From positions 2,960,501 to 3,024,500 of the forward strand of contig CM043954.1 of assembly GCA_014529385.2 (NCBI GenBank): a DNA stretch of 64,000 bases. Reading direction: 5' to 3'. This DNA comes from Adiantum capillus-veneris. Its lineage: Eukaryota; Streptophyta; Polypodiopsida; Polypodiales; Pteridaceae. Within the stretch, counting starts at the first letter, position 1; every line of letters begins with the position of its first letter. Below the pieces are notes generated by a model that did not search any database, was not told where the DNA came from, and saw only the letters and a program-made list of their open reading frames with translations. A program made the position numbers and the translations under genes. This document shows positions 62,301 through 64,000 of this stretch, piece after piece.

Positions 62301-63027
62301 CAGCTTGCCGAATCGGAATGTTGTTTCATGGAGTGCCCTTATTGCTGGGTATGCCCAGCATAGGGGCCTTGAGTCGGCACAACACTATCTCCATGGTATG
62401 CTGCAAAGCGGTGTGAACCCTGTCAGCAAGACGTTCACAAGCATTCTTGGGGCATGTAGTAATGGGGGCCAGGTGGAAGATGGCCACTATTACTTCAGAT
62501 TGATGAGAGAAGAGTATGGAATTGCTCCAAGCATTGAGCATTGCAACTGTATGATCGACATTCTTGGGCGTGCAGGATGCTTGGAGGATGGGCAGAAGTT
62601 CCTACACTCTATGCCTATCCTGCCTAACATAGCTACATGGATGTCCTTGCTAACATCATGCAGAACTTTTGGCGACATTGAGTTCGGGAGGCTTTGTTTC
62701 AAACAAGCTAATAAGCTCAATCCATACAACTCTTCGGCATACATGATCATGTCCAAGATATATGCAGATGCAAATATGTGGACTGAAGTGCGCAAGCTAG
62801 AAGAGGCACGCAAGCAAGGGTTTGCGTGGAAGAAGCCAGGCAAAGCATTCATCGAAGTTAGTGGCAAAGTATATCAATTCACTGCTGGAGAAAAAAATCT
62901 TCAATGGGCCAGTGGCATTTGTGCGAAGCCTCAGTTTTTGGTTAGAATGTTGAAGGAGAAAGGGTATGTACCTGCGTCAGACTCTGTGCTAGAGACAGAA
63001 GTAGAGGTAGTGGCTTGTTGTAGCTAG
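59379..63027 (+). CDS. PLS-class PPR protein with E/E+ motifs, no DYW (one intron)
   Basis: Exon 1 59379-59737, intron 59738-59978 (GTACGT...AAAG, 241 bp), exon 2 59979-63027. Together they encode 1135 residues. The start is the first in-frame ATG (MRRLLLPRQWQRS), an Arg-rich N-terminus that suits an organelle-targeting peptide. Splicing joins GDDSW to YLHHPGSIEDLERC without a frame change, bypassing a TAA at 59974. Eight blocks recur about every 101 residues, each centred on a motif such as LVDMYAKCG, then EA-x-x-VF, then VVSWNALISGY: these are P-L-S triplets. The end has E1 (CNCMIDILGRAGCLEDG), E2/E+ (KKPGKAFIEVSGKVYQF) and KEKGYVPASDSVL, then stops where a DYW domain would begin. Such proteins bind organellar RNA one base per repeat and usually specify C-to-U editing sites. 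This one would need a DYW partner in trans. Intact, with no internal stops. Confidence 0.93.
59738..59978 (+). other. Predicted intron of the PPR gene
   Basis: The donor TTG|GTACGT and the acceptor TTTCTCTTGCCTCATAAAG|G, with a pyrimidine-rich tract, give a phase-2 intron. The intron carries stops in the frame joined. The alternative of starting translation inside exon 2 is less likely because exon 2's frame has no ATG near its start. Confidence 0.8.
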
Positions 63028-64000
63028 CTCCTGGAAGAATCTTTGGGGTTTGAAGATTTGGGGGGCATGTATAATACTCAAAGGGAAAAAGTTTGCGAAG
63101 AAGAAAATGTCAATTCAAAGGATTATATTTTTGCGTTATATTGTAACTAAAACACTATACTACTAGAGAACATGATTGAGCAAGTCTGGTATTATGCATT
63201 TCTATTGCTTTGAGGAAGTACTTTTAGCTTTGGAGCTCGAGAAATCAGAGTTTATGTAGAGACCCCTTTGGAGTCCACGTCAAAATATGTAAGTGTAGCA
63301 CGTGAGTTCACTTGGAGGGGTTTTTTAAATTTAAGAAAGAACAAGTTGTAGGGTTAGGAGGGACAAGGGGTCATTTGATTCATGGCGAAGTGTGTGTGTA
63401 GAGGGATTTTAGAAATACCTCTTGAACGCGTGCGCTAAAGGTATTTTTGGAAAGTGGACTCCCTCCTATAGAAACTGAACAATTTAATGTAGTCAATACT
63501 AGAAATGAGGCATGGGATGTTGAAGCGTAGGGAGGAATGGACCACACTAAGAATACCAAAAAGTTAATCATGATCATCACACTAAGGGTCTCAATACCGT
63601 TGCATACATTGTGATGACACTTTCTAAAGCTTGCACTTTCAGGTATCTATATAGATGAGAGGGTGATTGAAAGGCTTTAGCTTCATGTTGATTTGTGGTA
63701 ATTTTGAAGGTACTTAGTCAAATGTAGGTAGGCTCAGTACATCTTTGCACTTATCTAGCCTAGGATATTCTATTAGTATAGTTTCAATACCCCACCTATC
63801 AGTTTTTCCCACCATCATATATGTTGCATAGTTTGTAAAGTCTCTATATAAGGAGAAGCCAATAGTGCATATATATTTGGTGGATTTCAGCTTTCATGAT
63901 GATGAGATCCTTATTTGTGATCGTGGATGGTATGGAGCTAATTTAGGAGTCCAACCTTGAGGTCCAAGGCGTAGTGGGCAACCTCACTTGGTCAAGGGCC
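63028..64000 (+). other. PPR gene 3' flank
   Basis: Untranslated and intergenic sequence. No canonical AATAAA was singled out. TCTCTATATAAGGAG near 63840 resembles a core promoter and may be the start of another unit beyond the window. No gene was recognised. Confidence 0.45.

Overview
This window is nuclear DNA of a land plant with a large, repeat-rich genome. Most of it is stacked Ty3/gypsy and Ty1/copia LTR retrotransposons, long CT/GT microsatellites, and one clear host gene. That gene is an organellar PLS-class pentatricopeptide-repeat (PPR) protein with one short intron in its 5' part. The PPR style, the retrotransposon types and the long dinucleotide tracts suggest a non-seed vascular plant such as a homosporous fern. 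This is inference; the sequence does not name the species. No bacterial operon, CRISPR array, rRNA or complete tRNA gene was seen.

Layout. 1-11753: a decayed copia-type element on the minus strand (gag start at 2-261, short LTR at 10653-10842) is split by element A (1369-10332, minus). A is a complete chromodomain Ty3/gypsy element with TSD ATGCG, nearly identical LTRs, PBS, polypurine tract and a damaged gag-pol. A truncated LTR (10843-11753) related to element B follows. 11754-25505: a mosaic of broken elements. It holds gypsy element F with an extra ORF beyond integrase (13707-17334), an isolated LTR (17644-18520), copia remnants (19523-21760) and a 5'-truncated copia element H (23462-25505). 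25506-31554: mostly non-coding, with an LTR pair (element E, 28151-30741) and a diverged dispersed repeat.

31555-56792 is a three-level nest. Element C (minus, TSD ATTCT) is an old chromovirus. Its gag was broken by element D (35602-46770, plus), a Tat-like gypsy element whose polyprotein is interrupted by a single stop codon. C's 5' LTR was separately broken by element B (49012-56265, minus, TSD GTAAG). B has LTRs, PBS and polypurine tract but no coding capacity, like a large retrotransposon derivative (LARD). 56793-59378 is gene-flanking DNA with microsatellites, a 41-base G run and two SINE-like units. 59379-63027 is the PPR gene; 63028-64000 is its downstream flank.

How the parts relate. 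The PPR protein would act in mitochondria or plastids, most likely in site-specific C-to-U editing. It carries E-type motifs but no DYW deaminase domain, so it would need a partner enzyme. Among the mobile elements, B cannot make its own proteins and would depend on a gypsy element in trans. The most novel-looking signal is in D: its leader, between primer-binding site and gag, holds two tandem ATG-initiated ORFs of about 70 codons. They resemble each other as proteins, with many differences falling at synonymous positions. A second is the roughly 700-codon extra ORF of element F, with a long coiled-coil C-terminus and no family I recognise.
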